Source of the DNA: CALMKX01 sp044869955
Lineage (GTDB): Bacteria; Acidobacteriota; Thermoanaerobaculia; Multivoradales; SZUA-115
DNA: 64,000 bases
Direction: 5' to 3'
Assembly (NCBI GenBank): GCA_044869955.1
Contig: JBIOYC010000074.1
Location: forward strand, 1 to 64,000
The notes beneath the pieces are model-generated. The model saw nothing but the letters and a program-made list of their open reading frames with translations. It did not search any database and was not told the origin of the DNA. The position numbers and the translations under genes are program-made. Every line of letters begins with the position of its first letter. Position 1 is the stretch's first letter. This document shows, piece after piece, positions 16,302-26,285 of the stretch.

Positions 16302-18835
16302 TCACCCCTCCCCTCGCAGCACCTCGATCGGGCGCTCCGCGAGGGCGCGTAGCGAGGCCGCCAGGCCCGCCACGGTGGCCAGGGCGATGGTGAGGCCGAG
16401 GGCGGCCAGGAAGGGCCAGGGCGAGCTCTCCCAGGGCACCTCCATGCGGCGAGTGAGCACCACCCAGGCGAGGGCTCCGGCCCCCGCGGCGCCGATACCC
16501 CCCGCCACCAGCCCGGTCAGGGCGTACTCCACGGCGAAGGAGCCGGCGACGCCCCAGCGCGTCATGCCCAGGGTCTTGAGCAGGGCCACCTCCCGGCCCC
16601 GGCGGGCTGCCGAGGCGGAGACCGCCCCGGCCAGGATGGCGATGCCGGCGAGGGTGGTGAAGCTGCCCAGCAAGCGCACGCCCAGGCTGATGCGGCGCAG
16701 CACCTCCGCCACCTTGGTGAGGATCTCGCGCACGTTGATCAGCGTGACGTTGGGGTAGAGGAAGGCCAGCTCGTCCTGGAAGGCCTGCTCGCGGTCGTCG
16801 GGCAGGCGCACCGCGGCCACCCGTTGCTGCGGGGCGTCGGCGAGGGCGGCGGGCTCGGCGATCAGGTAGAAGTTGAGGCCGAAGCCTTCCCAGTTCACCG
16901 TACGCAGGCTGGTGACGGCGAGGTCGAGGGTCACGCCCTGGATGTCGAAGGTCAAGAGGGAGCCGAGCGACAGCCCCAGCTCGCGGGCGTACTCCTGCTC
17001 GACGCTGACCTCCAGCTGGCGGGCGTCGTCGAAGAGCTTGCCCTCCACGACCTCGTTGTCGGCGGGCAGCTGGTCGAGGTAGGTCAGGCGTTGCTCGCGG
17101 GTGAGGGCCCAGCGCTGGCCGCCCCGGCGGGTCCTGGCGAGCTCTTCGGTGGAGGCCCCGTCGATCGCCGCGAGGCGGGCGGTGATCACCGGCACGGAGT
17201 CTTGGCGCAACGAGCCGTGGGCCGCCAGCAGCGCGGCGACGCCCTGCCACTGCTGGGGTTGGATGTCGATCAAGAAGAGGTTGGGGGCGTCCTTCGGCAG
17301 CTCGGCTTCGAGCCGGCCGGCGAGGCGATCCTCGACCAGAAAGGTCGCCAACACCACCAGCACCCCGAGGCCCAGGGCGACGATCGCGCCCAAGGTTCCG
17401 GATCCTGGCCGGGTCAGGGCGGCGAGGCCCTGGGTGAGCTGGATGGACCCGCTCGGGAGCCGGTCTCGCAGGCGGCGGGCGAGGCGGATCAACCCCCAGG
17501 CGGCGAGGGTCAGCAGCCCCCCGGCGACGGCGATGCCGGCGGTGAAGCCCAGGCCGGCCAGGACTGACTGGGCCTGGAAGCTGGCGAGGCCGAAGATGCC
17601 CGCCCCGAGCACCGAGGGGATTGCCCACCGCGTGACCCGATTCGACGGCAGGCGCTCGGCGTTGCGGCGCAGCACACGGGCGGGCGGCACCTGGAGCAGG
17701 GCGGTGAGGGGGCCGAGGCAGAAGATCGCCGCCACCAGGGTGCCCAGGCCGAGGCCGCGGAGGATCGCGGCCGGCTGCCAGGGCTGGACGACCCCGGCGG
17801 GCACCAGCGGACCGAGGGCCGCGGGCAGGGCGAGCTGCACGAGGACCCCCAACAGGGCCCCCACCAGGCTGCCGAAGAGGCCCAGGGCGACCGTTTGGCC
17901 GACGTAGAGCCACAGCACCTCGCGGGGTCGGACCCCCAGACACTTGAGCACGGCGATGGCGTCCAGCCTTCCTTCGAGCCAGGCGCGTACGGTCTGGGCG
18001 ACGCCGATGCCGCCGGCCAGCAAGGAGAGTAGGGCCACCAGACCGAGGAAGCTCTCGGCTCGGCGGATCCCCCGGCGCAGCTCCGGCTGGGCCTCGGTGT
18101 AGGTCTCGACGCGGTAGCTCGCCCCGGCCTGGTCCTTGAGCCGCTTGGCCAGGGGCGACAGCTCGTCCGCCCGCCAGGTCGCGGGGGCCTTCCACAGCAG
18201 CTTGTTCTCGACCCGGCTGCCGCGGGCCACCAGACCGGTGCGGGCCAGACCCTCGCGCGAGAGGAAGAGCCGCGGCCCCAGGGAGAAGGCGCCGCCGATG
18301 CGATCGGGCTCCGAGATCACCTCGGCGCGCACGACGAAACGGGCGCCACCCACGGCCAGCGGGTCGCCCACGCCGACGCCGAGGGCCCGCAGCAGGTCCG
18401 GCTGGGCCACGGCGCCTTCGGCATCGAGGACCTCCGTGAGGCGACCCGGGGGCTCCAGGGCTACCTCGCCGTAGAACGGATAGCCCGGCTCGACCGCCTT
18501 GAGCTCGACCAGCCGGGAGGGGCCCGGGCGGCCATCCTCACGGGGTGGACCGGCCACCAGGGTGACGGTCTCCTCGATGCGGGAGAGGGCGCTACCCGGA
18601 ATCGCCGCCAGCGTGGTCTCCACCTCCGGCGGGATCGGCCGCCAGCTCTCGATGGCCAGGTCGGCGCCCAGCAGCTGGCGGGCCTCGCCGCGCAACGAGC
18701 GGTCGAAGCCCGTGGCCAGGCTCGCCACCGCCACCACCGCTGCCACTCCCACCGCCAGGCAGGCGACGAAGAAGACCACGCGCCAGCGCTGGCCGCGCGC
18801 CTCCCTCGCGAGGTGGGAGAAGAAGAAGGAGGCCC

Positions 18836-18839
<4 letters not shown>
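16302..18839 (-). CDS. ybbP: ABC transporter permease, YbbP/FtsX family
   Basis: This 845-aa inner-membrane protein starts with LAREARGQRWRVVFFVACLA (first membrane helix) and has two FtsX-type permease modules. The helices cluster near residues 20-45, 255-390, 410-490 and 720-830, around large periplasmic loops. The GxxxTxxR-type LKCLGVRPREVLWLY and LLKTLGMTRWGV stretches are typical of MacB-like permeases. The start overlaps the ATPase stop by 4 bp (ATGA). The ybbP-ybbA-tesA arrangement is widespread; YbbAP transporters are thought to extract lipids or hydrophobic molecules from the membrane. Confidence 0.92.
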
Positions 18840-19540
<701 letters not shown>

Positions 19541-19604
19541 GAAGGAGGGGGCGTCGCGGTCGGAATGGGAGCCTAGCATCCGTGCGGACCGGAGCTCGGC
19601 CGCT

Positions 19605-19610
19605 TAGAAT
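19605..19610 (+). promoter_or_regulatory. -10 element for leaderless tesA-like mRNA
   Basis: TAGAAT is followed by 7 nt and then the GTG start at 19618, with no Shine-Dalgarno. The GTG choice is supported independently by the lipobox it produces. Confidence 0.45.
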
Positions 19611-19617
19611 CGAGTAC

Positions 19618-20382
19618 GTGAGCACTCTGCGTTTGTTACCCGCGATCTTGACCTCCCTCGCTCTCCTCGGCGCCTGCGGCCAGGGGGGCTCCTCCTCGAG
19701 CTCCGCGGCTTCGAGCTCCCGGCACGCTCCAGGCGGCGTCTCGGGAGCCCTCGCCGCGGGGGAGGAAGCTGCCGCAGCGGCCAGCGCCGCGGCGCCGGCC
19801 CGCACCGGCGCGCCCGTGGTGCTCTTCCTCGGGGATAGCCTCACGGCCGGCTATGGGCTCTCCGGCGATGACGCCTACCCGGCGGTCGTCGCCCGCCGCC
19901 TCGACGAGGAGGGCATCGCCGCCAAGGTGGTGAACGCCGGCATCTCCGGCGACACCACGGCCGGCGGCCTCGCCCGGCTCGACTGGCTGCTGCGCCAGCA
20001 GCCGGCGGTCGTGGTGGTGGCCCTCGGGGCCAACGACGGGCTGCGCGCCGTCCCCCTCGAAGAAACCGAGCGCAACCTGCGCGAGATCGTCCGCAGGAGC
20101 CGCGAGACCGGCGCCCGTGTGGTGATCGCCGGCATGATGCTGCCGCCCAACTACGGCCCGGCCTACACTCTGGGCTTCCAGGCGATCTTCCCCAAGCTCG
20201 CCCGAGAGCTCGAGGTGGCCCTGATCCCCTTCCTGCTCGAGAAGGTAGCCGCCGAGCCCCAGCTCAACCTCGCCGACGGCATCCACCCCAACGTCGAGGG
20301 GCAGAAGCTCGTCGGCGAGACGGTGCTGCCGTTCGTGGTGCGCGAGCTAGGGAAGGGGTCCGATGTAGGTGGTGCGCCGTGA
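19618..20382 (+). CDS. tesA: SGNH/GDSL arylesterase, TesA-like lipoprotein
   Basis: The 254-aa product begins at GTG with a lipoprotein signal (LALLGAC, Cys20) and a Ser/Ala-rich linker. The SGNH domain follows, with block I FLGDSLTAGYG (Ser nucleophile), block II Gly in NAGISGDTT, block III GANDG and block V DGIHPN carrying the catalytic Asp/His. Homologs are periplasmic lysophospholipase/thioesterases; here lipid anchoring would hold the enzyme at a membrane. It is divergent from ybbA-ybbP, the usual neighbours. Its 3' end overlaps the convergent subtilase gene by 36 bp. Confidence 0.92.
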   Translation: MSTLRLLPAILTSLALLGACGQGGSSSSSAASSSRHAPGGVSGALAAGEEAAAAASAAAPARTGAPVVLFLGDSLTAGYGLSGDDAYPAVVARRLDEEGIAAKVVNAGISGDTTAGGLARLDWLLRQQPAVVVVALGANDGLRAVPLEETERNLREIVRRSRETGARVVIAGMMLPPNYGPAYTLGFQAIFPKLARELEVALIPFLLEKVAAEPQLNLADGIHPNVEGQKLVGETVLPFVVRELGKGSDVGGAP

Positions 20383-23328
20383 CACGAAGGCGTCGAAGAC
20401 CAGGGCGCCGAAGGTCCCGGGATCGAGACCGTTGACCATTCCCATCAGGGCGGCCTCCACGCTCTGGGCGTCGTTGTCGATCGCCGAAAGGTGGGCGACC
20501 AGGCCGCCATCGATCCACATCTTGGCGTAGCCGTCCGCAGCACCAGGGGCCGTGGCGGCCCGCCACTCGATCTCGACCGACGTGTCGTCTTCGAAGTTGT
20601 TCCAGCCGGAGCTGAGCCAGGTTCCGGCGTCGTCCATGGCGCGCAGCTGCAACCGGAACGATCCAGGGGTCGAGGCGGGCTCGATCGCCACCCGCGAGAT
20701 CGCGGCGGCGGCGGAACGGACGATGAAGAGGTAGAACTGATCGCCGGCCGTCATCGACAGGTAGCCGGGGTCGAGGTAGAAGCGGGCACGATAGCGGGGC
20801 TCGGCGACCGGTGTGTTGTCGCGCACGAAGACGGTGTCGCCGCTTCCTCCGGCTCCTGTGTAGAGAGCCCAAGGTCCTGAAAGGTCGTTTTGGTCTTTCA
20901 CCGACAGTTGGCCGGTGCCGGTGACCACGGTCATCGACCAAGCCGAGGTGTCGCCGGAGTCGAGCTCGTCCGAGAAGATGTGGTCGTTGCCACACGTGCC
21001 GTCGAGGGGATCGGTCCTCGGGTAGGCGAGGATCTCAGCGCCGTCTTGAGTGCCGTCGCAGTCGCTGTCGGCGGCCTGGGGATCGGTGCCGATCAGGGTC
21101 TCAAAGCCGTCAACCACGGTGTCAGCGTCGGCATCGGAGTTGGCATAAACCCAGCCCAGGCAGGCGCGACTGCTGACGACTTCGGTGTAGCCGGCGTACT
21201 GGCTCGAGCCCAGCTCGGAGGCGGGGAAGACCGCCTGGTCGTCCACCGCGGGGTTGCGTCGGCGCAGCAGCGGCACTGTGCCTGCCGGCTGGCAGCTGGT
21301 CACCGAGCAGGAGGTGTCGGCGCCGCAGGTCGGGAAGACGTAGCCCTCGACGCCATCCAGGTAGTAGCCGGCGTTGAAGGCCGCGAGCACCTCCGCGTCG
21401 TCGATCGCATAGCGGTGGTCCCGATGGTTGGGGTTGCCGCCGAAGGGGGCGAACTTGCTCAGCCGGTAGAGCGGGAACAACGCCCCGCCCTCGGGGATCG
21501 GGTTCACCTCGGTCGAGAGCACCCAAGCCGAAGCCTTGGGCGTGCCGTTGGGGCAGGAGCCGGTGGTGCAGCCTGGGAAGCTGCCGTAGCCCGGCACGGC
21601 GGGGCCAGCCGAGGAGTAGGTCACACCGGTGGTGTCCTGGATGGCCGCCACGGCCATCTGGGGAACGGTGGTGTAGAAGAAGTCACCGGCCGTGGAGCTG
21701 TAGAGGCTGAAGAGGGGGGTGGCCCGGTTGGCGAGCACCTGACCGTCCACGGTTCCGAGCAGGGACTCGACAGAGGCATCGGCGTCCGGGATGCCGTAGC
21801 CCAGGAACTGGTCCCAGCTGGCGGCCTGGCTTGCGTGGGTGCGCAGGTCCAGCCGGACCTCTTCGGAGCTGAGCATCGGGTCGATCGAGCGCAGTATAGA
21901 CGCCAGTCCGGTCACGTGCGGCGCCGCCATCGAGGTGCCGGTGCAGCCACCGTAGCCGGTGGGGTTGCTCGGGTAGCCGGCGTCCTGACAGGCGGAGGCT
22001 GGGTTCCAGCGTTGCCCCGTGTAGAAGGTGGAGACCACGTCCTTGGCGGGAGCCGCCAGCTCCTGCTGGGCGCCGAAGTTCGACCCGACGCCGACGCCGT
22101 CGTCCCAGAACACCCCGGGAAACTCGAGCCCGCCGACCGCGATCACCCGCGAGTCACGTGCCGGGAAGGCGACGCTCGAAGCGTTGTTGCCGGAGGCCGC
22201 AGCCATCAGCACCTGACGGTTGGCGCCGTGGGCTAGAGCGGCGCACACCGGCGCCCACGAGGCGGGCGGGCTGGCGCAGCTCGGATGGTTGCCTAAGCTA
22301 CCGAAGCTCATGTTGATCACCTGAGTGCCGTGGTCGATCAGCCAGGTGATGCCCTCGGCGACATCGCTCAGATCCTGGCTCTGGCTGACGTCCGCGCCAT
22401 ACTGCTGGCAGACAACGTTGGTGCAGGGAATCAGGTGGGAGATCCGGGCGAACATCAGGCTGGTCCGCCAGGCGGTGCCGGCGACTCCGATCCCGTTGTC
22501 GGTGGTAGCCGCCACGATTCCCGAGACGTGGGAGCCATGGCCGGCGAAGTCGGTGACACCGAACTGCCCCCCTCCTCCCACGATCTCCTCGAGCTGGAGC
22601 TCGTCGACGCAGCGATCGGGCTGGTTGGGGTTGCCGACGTCGACCGAGAGCCGCCGGCGGAAGTTGCCGTGCTCGAAGAGGTTGGTGCTGCCGGAGCGGT
22701 GAAAGGCACGCAGGTCGGGATGGCCGGTCTCGAAAGTGACCCCGGGGCAGTCCGGAGACTTGGCCTCGATGCCGCTGTCGGGGATTCCGGCGTATCCGTG
22801 CCCCCGCGTGTGCTCCCAGGCCGCCGGGAGGTTCATTAGGTGGAGCCCCCACTGCGGCCCCTGGCTTCCCGGAGACTGGGGGAACAGGGGGTCGTTGGGA
22901 TCGAGGAAGGGCTCCACAGAGCCGTCCTCGTCAGCGACGAGCACGTTCGAGTCGGCGGCCAGGGCGTTCTTGGCCGTTTCGAGGTCCGTCGTCGAGGCGT
23001 ACTCGATGACCACGTAGCGCTCGAGCAGGGCGCGCGGGTCCTCGGGATTGGCCAGGAGCCAGGCCAGAAAGTCGCCCTGCGCCCGCTCGGCGAGCAGGGG
23101 CTCGGCAGCGACCGGCGATCCGCTGCCAAGCGCGCCAGGCAGGGGAGTGCGGTTGTTGACGCCGTCGACGACTTGCTGTGGGCTCGGGGCTGCCGGCTCT
23201 GGAGCCAGCAGGACGACCAGTTCGGGGACTCCGTCGGCCTCGGAGCCGAAGGTGGGTTGAACGAAGCTGCCGAAGGTCAGCAGCGAGGCCAGGGCGAAGC
23301 CGAGGCCTTGGGATGGCTGGGCTGTCAC
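20347..23328 (-). CDS. Large secreted subtilisin-like (S8) protease with C-terminal accessory domains
   Basis: This 993-aa protein starts at GTG 23328 with GGAGG upstream and a signal peptide (MTAQPSQGLGFALASLLTFG). The S8 domain (about 165-520) holds Asp in GIPDSGIE, His in GHGSHVSGIVAA and Ser in GTSMAAPHVTGLAS. A module with PLFSLYSSTAGDFFYTTVP and PLYRLSKFAPFGGNPNH resembles DUF5648-type repeats. A Ca-binding type-3-like stretch (DADADTVVDG, DSDCDGTQDG) and FSDELDSGDTSAWS follow, then a LamG-like beta-sandwich. The GDTSAWS stretch links it to the propeller proteins at 4506-7567. It is a likely extracellular protease. Confidence 0.92.
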   Translation of the reverse strand: MTAQPSQGLGFALASLLTFGSFVQPTFGSEADGVPELVVLLAPEPAAPSPQQVVDGVNNRTPLPGALGSGSPVAAEPLLAERAQGDFLAWLLANPEDPRALLERYVVIEYASTTDLETAKNALAADSNVLVADEDGSVEPFLDPNDPLFPQSPGSQGPQWGLHLMNLPAAWEHTRGHGYAGIPDSGIEAKSPDCPGVTFETGHPDLRAFHRSGSTNLFEHGNFRRRLSVDVGNPNQPDRCVDELQLEEIVGGGGQFGVTDFAGHGSHVSGIVAATTDNGIGVAGTAWRTSLMFARISHLIPCTNVVCQQYGADVSQSQDLSDVAEGITWLIDHGTQVINMSFGSLGNHPSCASPPASWAPVCAALAHGANRQVLMAAASGNNASSVAFPARDSRVIAVGGLEFPGVFWDDGVGVGSNFGAQQELAAPAKDVVSTFYTGQRWNPASACQDAGYPSNPTGYGGCTGTSMAAPHVTGLASILRSIDPMLSSEEVRLDLRTHASQAASWDQFLGYGIPDADASVESLLGTVDGQVLANRATPLFSLYSSTAGDFFYTTVPQMAVAAIQDTTGVTYSSAGPAVPGYGSFPGCTTGSCPNGTPKASAWVLSTEVNPIPEGGALFPLYRLSKFAPFGGNPNHRDHRYAIDDAEVLAAFNAGYYLDGVEGYVFPTCGADTSCSVTSCQPAGTVPLLRRRNPAVDDQAVFPASELGSSQYAGYTEVVSSRACLGWVYANSDADADTVVDGFETLIGTDPQAADSDCDGTQDGAEILAYPRTDPLDGTCGNDHIFSDELDSGDTSAWSMTVVTGTGQLSVKDQNDLSGPWALYTGAGGSGDTVFVRDNTPVAEPRYRARFYLDPGYLSMTAGDQFYLFIVRSAAAAISRVAIEPASTPGSFRLQLRAMDDAGTWLSSGWNNFEDDTSVEIEWRAATAPGAADGYAKMWIDGGLVAHLSAIDNDAQSVEAALMGMVNGLDPGTFGALVFDAFVSRRTTYIGPLP

Positions 23329-23584
23329 GATTCCTCCTTCGCGGGCTACCGGGCCCGCTCTCATCCGGTATGGCGGGAGGTCTTCGCCAGAGCTCTCAAC
23401 CGAAGCGTTCCCGTTGGGCAGCGACGGCACGATTGAGTTGGGGCGGATCGATAATCAGGAACTACATTCTGACGAGATAAGACATCCCCGGGTGTCACGG
23501 TTCACTCTTCGGCCTCACTCTCTTGTGCAGAGCAACCGCTCGAACAGCATTCGCGTCCCCCAGTGGAACGGAAAGGAGCCAGGC

Positions 23585-24145
23585 ATGAAGAAGTTCCTCG
23601 CTGGCGGCTTTGCGCTCGCGGCCCTCCTGGCCGCTCCGGCGCTGGCCTCGACCTTCGCCGCCATGGACCAGAAGGCTCTGGTCCGCGCGGCCGACGTCGT
23701 GATCGAAGGCGAAGTCCTCCAGGTGAGCTCGTTCTGGACCCCGGGCGGAGAGGTCATCATCTCCGAGGCCTTGATCCTGGTCCGCGAGAACGTGGTGGGT
23801 GGCGCCGACGGCGTGATCGTCGTGCGCACCTTCGGCGGCACCGTCAACGGCTACACCGTGGAGGCGCACGGCTTTCCCACCTTCGAGAAGGGTGAGCGCC
23901 AGCTGCTTTTCCTCGAGGCGGAGGAGGACGGGGTCCGGCGGGTTGCCGGCTACCAGCAGGGCCAGTTCCGGATCGTTCCCGACCTGGAAGGCAGGCCGGT
24001 CGCGGTATCGGCCCTCGAGGCCGATACTCACCTGGTCAAACCGAATGGTCGCGTCGTCACCCTGCCGCGGGAGCTGCCTCTCGAGCAGCTGAAGGGGCTC
24101 GTCCGGAACGAGGCACGGCGCCAGGGCCGCGCGCTCGAGAACTAG
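23585..24145 (+). CDS. Secreted protein paired with a matrixin-like metalloprotease (cassette 1 partner)
   Basis: The 186-aa product has a signal peptide (MKKFLAGGFALAALLAAPALA) and a GGAAAGGAGC-like ribosome site. The body has LVRAADVVIEGEVLQV, then strands around TFGGTVNGYTVEAHGFPTF and GERQLLFLE. I do not recognise a named domain, but the layout (amphipathic helix, VVxxGE strand, long beta region with FPxF and GERxLLFL) resembles the protein at 37905-38672, which also precedes a zinc metalloprotease. The gene is 22 bp upstream of the protease gene. It may be a chaperone, inhibitor or targeting factor for it. Confidence 0.75.
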   Translation: MKKFLAGGFALAALLAAPALASTFAAMDQKALVRAADVVIEGEVLQVSSFWTPGGEVIISEALILVRENVVGGADGVIVVRTFGGTVNGYTVEAHGFPTFEKGERQLLFLEAEEDGVRRVAGYQQGQFRIVPDLEGRPVAVSALEADTHLVKPNGRVVTLPRELPLEQLKGLVRNEARRQGRALEN

Positions 24146-24167
24146 GCCAAGGAAAAGGAACCGAACC

Positions 24168-24794
24168 ATGAAGAAGACTCGCCTCTTCACCCTCGCCGCC
24201 TTCGCCCTGGTCTGCCTCCTGGTGGCCGGCAGCCTCTTCGCCTACGTCCTTCTCTCGCCGCGCCGCACCTGGGACGCGGACCCCAACGTCATCGTCGACA
24301 GCCGCGGCAACACCTCGGTCACCGACGGGGCCGGCGGTCGCAACTACGTGCGCAGCGCGATCGTCTCGACGGCGGCCTGGAACGGTGCGGGCTCGGGCAC
24401 CGTGGTCAACGCCACGATCGGCTCGGTCTCGGCCTTCTCGTTGGGCGACGGCACGCCGATGCTCAACCTGCGTGACCCCACCGGGGCCTGCAACGGCTCT
24501 TGCCTGGCGGCCACCTTCACCGGCTATTACAGCCGGCGTTCGAACGGCACCTACCGCATCTACGACGCCGACATCGTCACCAACCCGTCGCTCAACTTCG
24601 CCTCCGCGGGCGAGGCCTGCTCCGGCAGCGAGTACCGCATCGAGGGAGTGATGGTGCACGAGGTGGGGCACCTGCTGGGCCTGGGTCACACCAGCGTCTC
24701 CGGCGCCACCATGTTCCCTTCCGTCTCCGCCTGCAACAACAACCCGGCCTCGACCGAGGCCGACGACGAAGCAGGTATCAACGACCTGTATTGA
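24168..24794 (+). CDS. Matrixin-like (M10-type) zinc metalloprotease
   Basis: This 208-aa protein has an N-terminal signal/anchor (about residues 5-32) and a compact metzincin domain. The zinc motif HEVGHLLGLGH contains the three His ligands and catalytic Glu, and the Met-turn follows as GATMFPS. It ends shortly after, in DDEAGINDLY, which matches the usual end of matrixin catalytic domains. No prodomain cysteine switch is visible. It is likely secreted or periplasmic and co-transcribed with the preceding partner gene; a strong terminator follows at 24819. Confidence 0.88.
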   Translation: MKKTRLFTLAAFALVCLLVAGSLFAYVLLSPRRTWDADPNVIVDSRGNTSVTDGAGGRNYVRSAIVSTAAWNGAGSGTVVNATIGSVSAFSLGDGTPMLNLRDPTGACNGSCLAATFTGYYSRRSNGTYRIYDADIVTNPSLNFASAGEACSGSEYRIEGVMVHEVGHLLGLGHTSVSGATMFPSVSACNNNPASTEADDEAGINDLY

Positions 24795-24818
24795 TCGATC
24801 CTGCAGACTGATCGAACC

Positions 24819-24853
24819 CCGCGCCGTGGAGCGATCCACGGCGCGGTTTCCTT
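24819..24853 (+). terminator. Intrinsic terminator after the metalloprotease gene
   Basis: CCGCGCCGTGGA and TCCACGGCGCGG form a perfect 12-bp stem with a GCGA tetraloop, followed by TTTCCTT. It lies 25 bp past the metalloprotease stop. This is the best-formed terminator in the window. Confidence 0.85.
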
Positions 24854-24899
24854 CAGCTTGGTGTGGGCTGGTCTCGCGGCATGGCCAGAACGATCGCGC

Positions 24900-25196
24900 T
24901 CAAGGCAAGTGCCGTTCAAGGTCCAGCTTGCCGTGGTAGATGCCGAGGACCTCGATGGACTGCTCGGGGCCGATGAGGTAAGCGATGCGGTAGTGGCCGT
25001 AGAGGAGGGTGCGGATCGGCCCTCCGGGGGTGTCGCGGTAGCGATGGCCCAGCTCGGGGAATCGCCTCAGGCTCTGGATTTTGTCGTAGATCCCGCGAAC
25101 GGTGCGGCGAGCGGCGGTGGGGTTGTCCAGGGCGATGAAGTCGTGGATCTCCCGCAGCCAGCTCTCAGCCTCGGGTGTCCACCTTATTCTCCCCAT
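24900..25196 (-). CDS. RelE/ParE-family toxin
   Basis: The 98-aa product has the ParE/RelE fold: MGRIRWTPEAESWLREI, FPELGHRYRDTPGG, IRTLLYGHYRIAYLIG and a C-terminal IEVLGIYHGKLDL. Family members poison gyrase (ParE) or cleave ribosome-bound mRNA (RelE); sequence alone does not decide which. It overlaps the upstream small gene by 13 bp in the antitoxin-toxin order typical of type II modules. Confidence 0.88.
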   Translation of the reverse strand: MGRIRWTPEAESWLREIHDFIALDNPTAARRTVRGIYDKIQSLRRFPELGHRYRDTPGGPIRTLLYGHYRIAYLIGPEQSIEVLGIYHGKLDLERHLP

Positions 25197-25381
25197 GCCG
25201 CGATCCGCCGCTCCATCTCTTCGTCGCTGATCAGGCGCCCGGCTCTCACGTCCTCGAGCCCGCGTTCGACCATCCGGGCGAAGGCCAGCTCGTGGAGGAG
25301 CTCGTCGAAGCTGCTGTCCTCGGGTTGATCGTCGAGGATCTCGCGGATTCGCTCCTTGGCGGTCAGCGTGGCAGTGCTCAT
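25184..25381 (-). CDS. Antitoxin of the RelE/ParE module
   Basis: The 65-aa acidic product starts at an ATG after GGAGG. It is mostly helical (AKERIREILDDQPEDSSFDE, RMVERGLEDVRAGRLISDEE), and ISDEEMERRIAAWGE resembles the C-terminal toxin-wrapping segment of small antitoxins. An obvious DNA-binding ribbon is not apparent, as in the short antitoxins often found with RelE/ParE toxins. It lies 22 bp downstream of mazG on the same strand. Confidence 0.82.
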   Translation of the reverse strand: MSTATLTAKERIREILDDQPEDSSFDELLHELAFARMVERGLEDVRAGRLISDEEMERRIAAWGE

Positions 25382-25403
25382 GGTCTCGAACCTCCGCGTG
25401 ATT

Positions 25404-26189
25404 CTACCGCCCCTTCGCCTCCTCCCACAGCCGGTCCATCTCTTCGAGGGTGGCGTCGTTGACGCTCCGGCCGTCGGCGGCGAGGGCAGTTTCGATGTAG
25501 GCGAAGCGCTGGCGGAACTTGCGGTTGGTGGCGGCGAGCGCGGCTTCGGGGTCGACCTCGAGCTTCCTCGCCAGGTTGACGGCGGTGAACAGGAGGTCGC
25601 CGATCTCCTCGGCCACGGCCTCGCGCCCCCCATCCTCGGTGACCGCCTGGCGCAGCTCGGCGACTTCCTCGTCGACCTTGACCAGCACGTCCCCCGGCTC
25701 GGGCCAGTCGAAGCCGACGCCGGCGGCCTTCTGGGTCATGCGATAGGCGGCGGTGAGCGCGGGCAGGGAGCGGGGCACCCCGGCGAGGAGCGAACGCGCG
25801 CCGCCCTCCTGGGCCACCTTGCGCCGCTCCCAGGCCTCGCGCACGGCCGCGGCGTCGGCCAGCTTCTCCTCCCCGAAGACGTGGGGGTGGCGCTCGATCA
25901 TCTTGCGCAGGACGTGAGCGATCGAGTCGCCCAGGTGGAGGGTGCCGGCCTCCTCACCCAGCCGTCCGACGAAGGCGATCTGGAAGAGCAGGTCTCCCAG
26001 CTCCTCGGTGAGGCCGGCCCAATCGCCGTCGTCGATCGCCGCTGCGGCCTCGTGCGCCTCCTCGAGCAGATAGGCGCGGAGGTCGGACAGGCCCTGGCGG
26101 CGGTCCCAGGGGCAGCCGTCCGGTGCGCGCAGCCGGGCGACCAGCTCGAGCAAGGGGGCGAGGTCGGTCGGCGGCCCCGGCCGGCTCAT
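25404..26189 (-). CDS. mazG: Nucleoside triphosphate pyrophosphohydrolase MazG
   Basis: This 261-aa protein has two MazG domains. The N-terminal one has LRAPDGCPWDRRQ, LLEEAHEAAAAID and TEELGDLLFQIAF. The second repeats the EExxE...ExxD metal motif as VDEEVAELRQAV and AEEIGDLLFTAVNLAR. MazG hydrolyses NTPs or dNTPs to the monophosphate plus PPi, cleaning nucleotide pools and moderating ppGpp-linked stress. Length and domain order match the full two-domain enzyme. The TA genes follow closely on the same strand. Confidence 0.95.
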   Translation of the reverse strand: MSRPGPPTDLAPLLELVARLRAPDGCPWDRRQGLSDLRAYLLEEAHEAAAAIDDGDWAGLTEELGDLLFQIAFVGRLGEEAGTLHLGDSIAHVLRKMIERHPHVFGEEKLADAAAVREAWERRKVAQEGGARSLLAGVPRSLPALTAAYRMTQKAAGVGFDWPEPGDVLVKVDEEVAELRQAVTEDGGREAVAEEIGDLLFTAVNLARKLEVDPEAALAATNRKFRQRFAYIETALAADGRSVNDATLEEMDRLWEEAKGR

Positions 26190-26285
26190 GGTGGCGCCGC
26201 ATCTCCTTGCCTCGCAGTTTCTCGCCTTGCTACGATCGCCGAAAGTTCCACCACCTCGGCCTTGGGCCGGTGCGGGCGCTGAGCC

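Noticed and set aside
19541..19579. 13-residue N-terminal extension of YbbA
   Set aside because: Possible but not needed; family similarity begins at MTEPRLEL and the extra residues look random.
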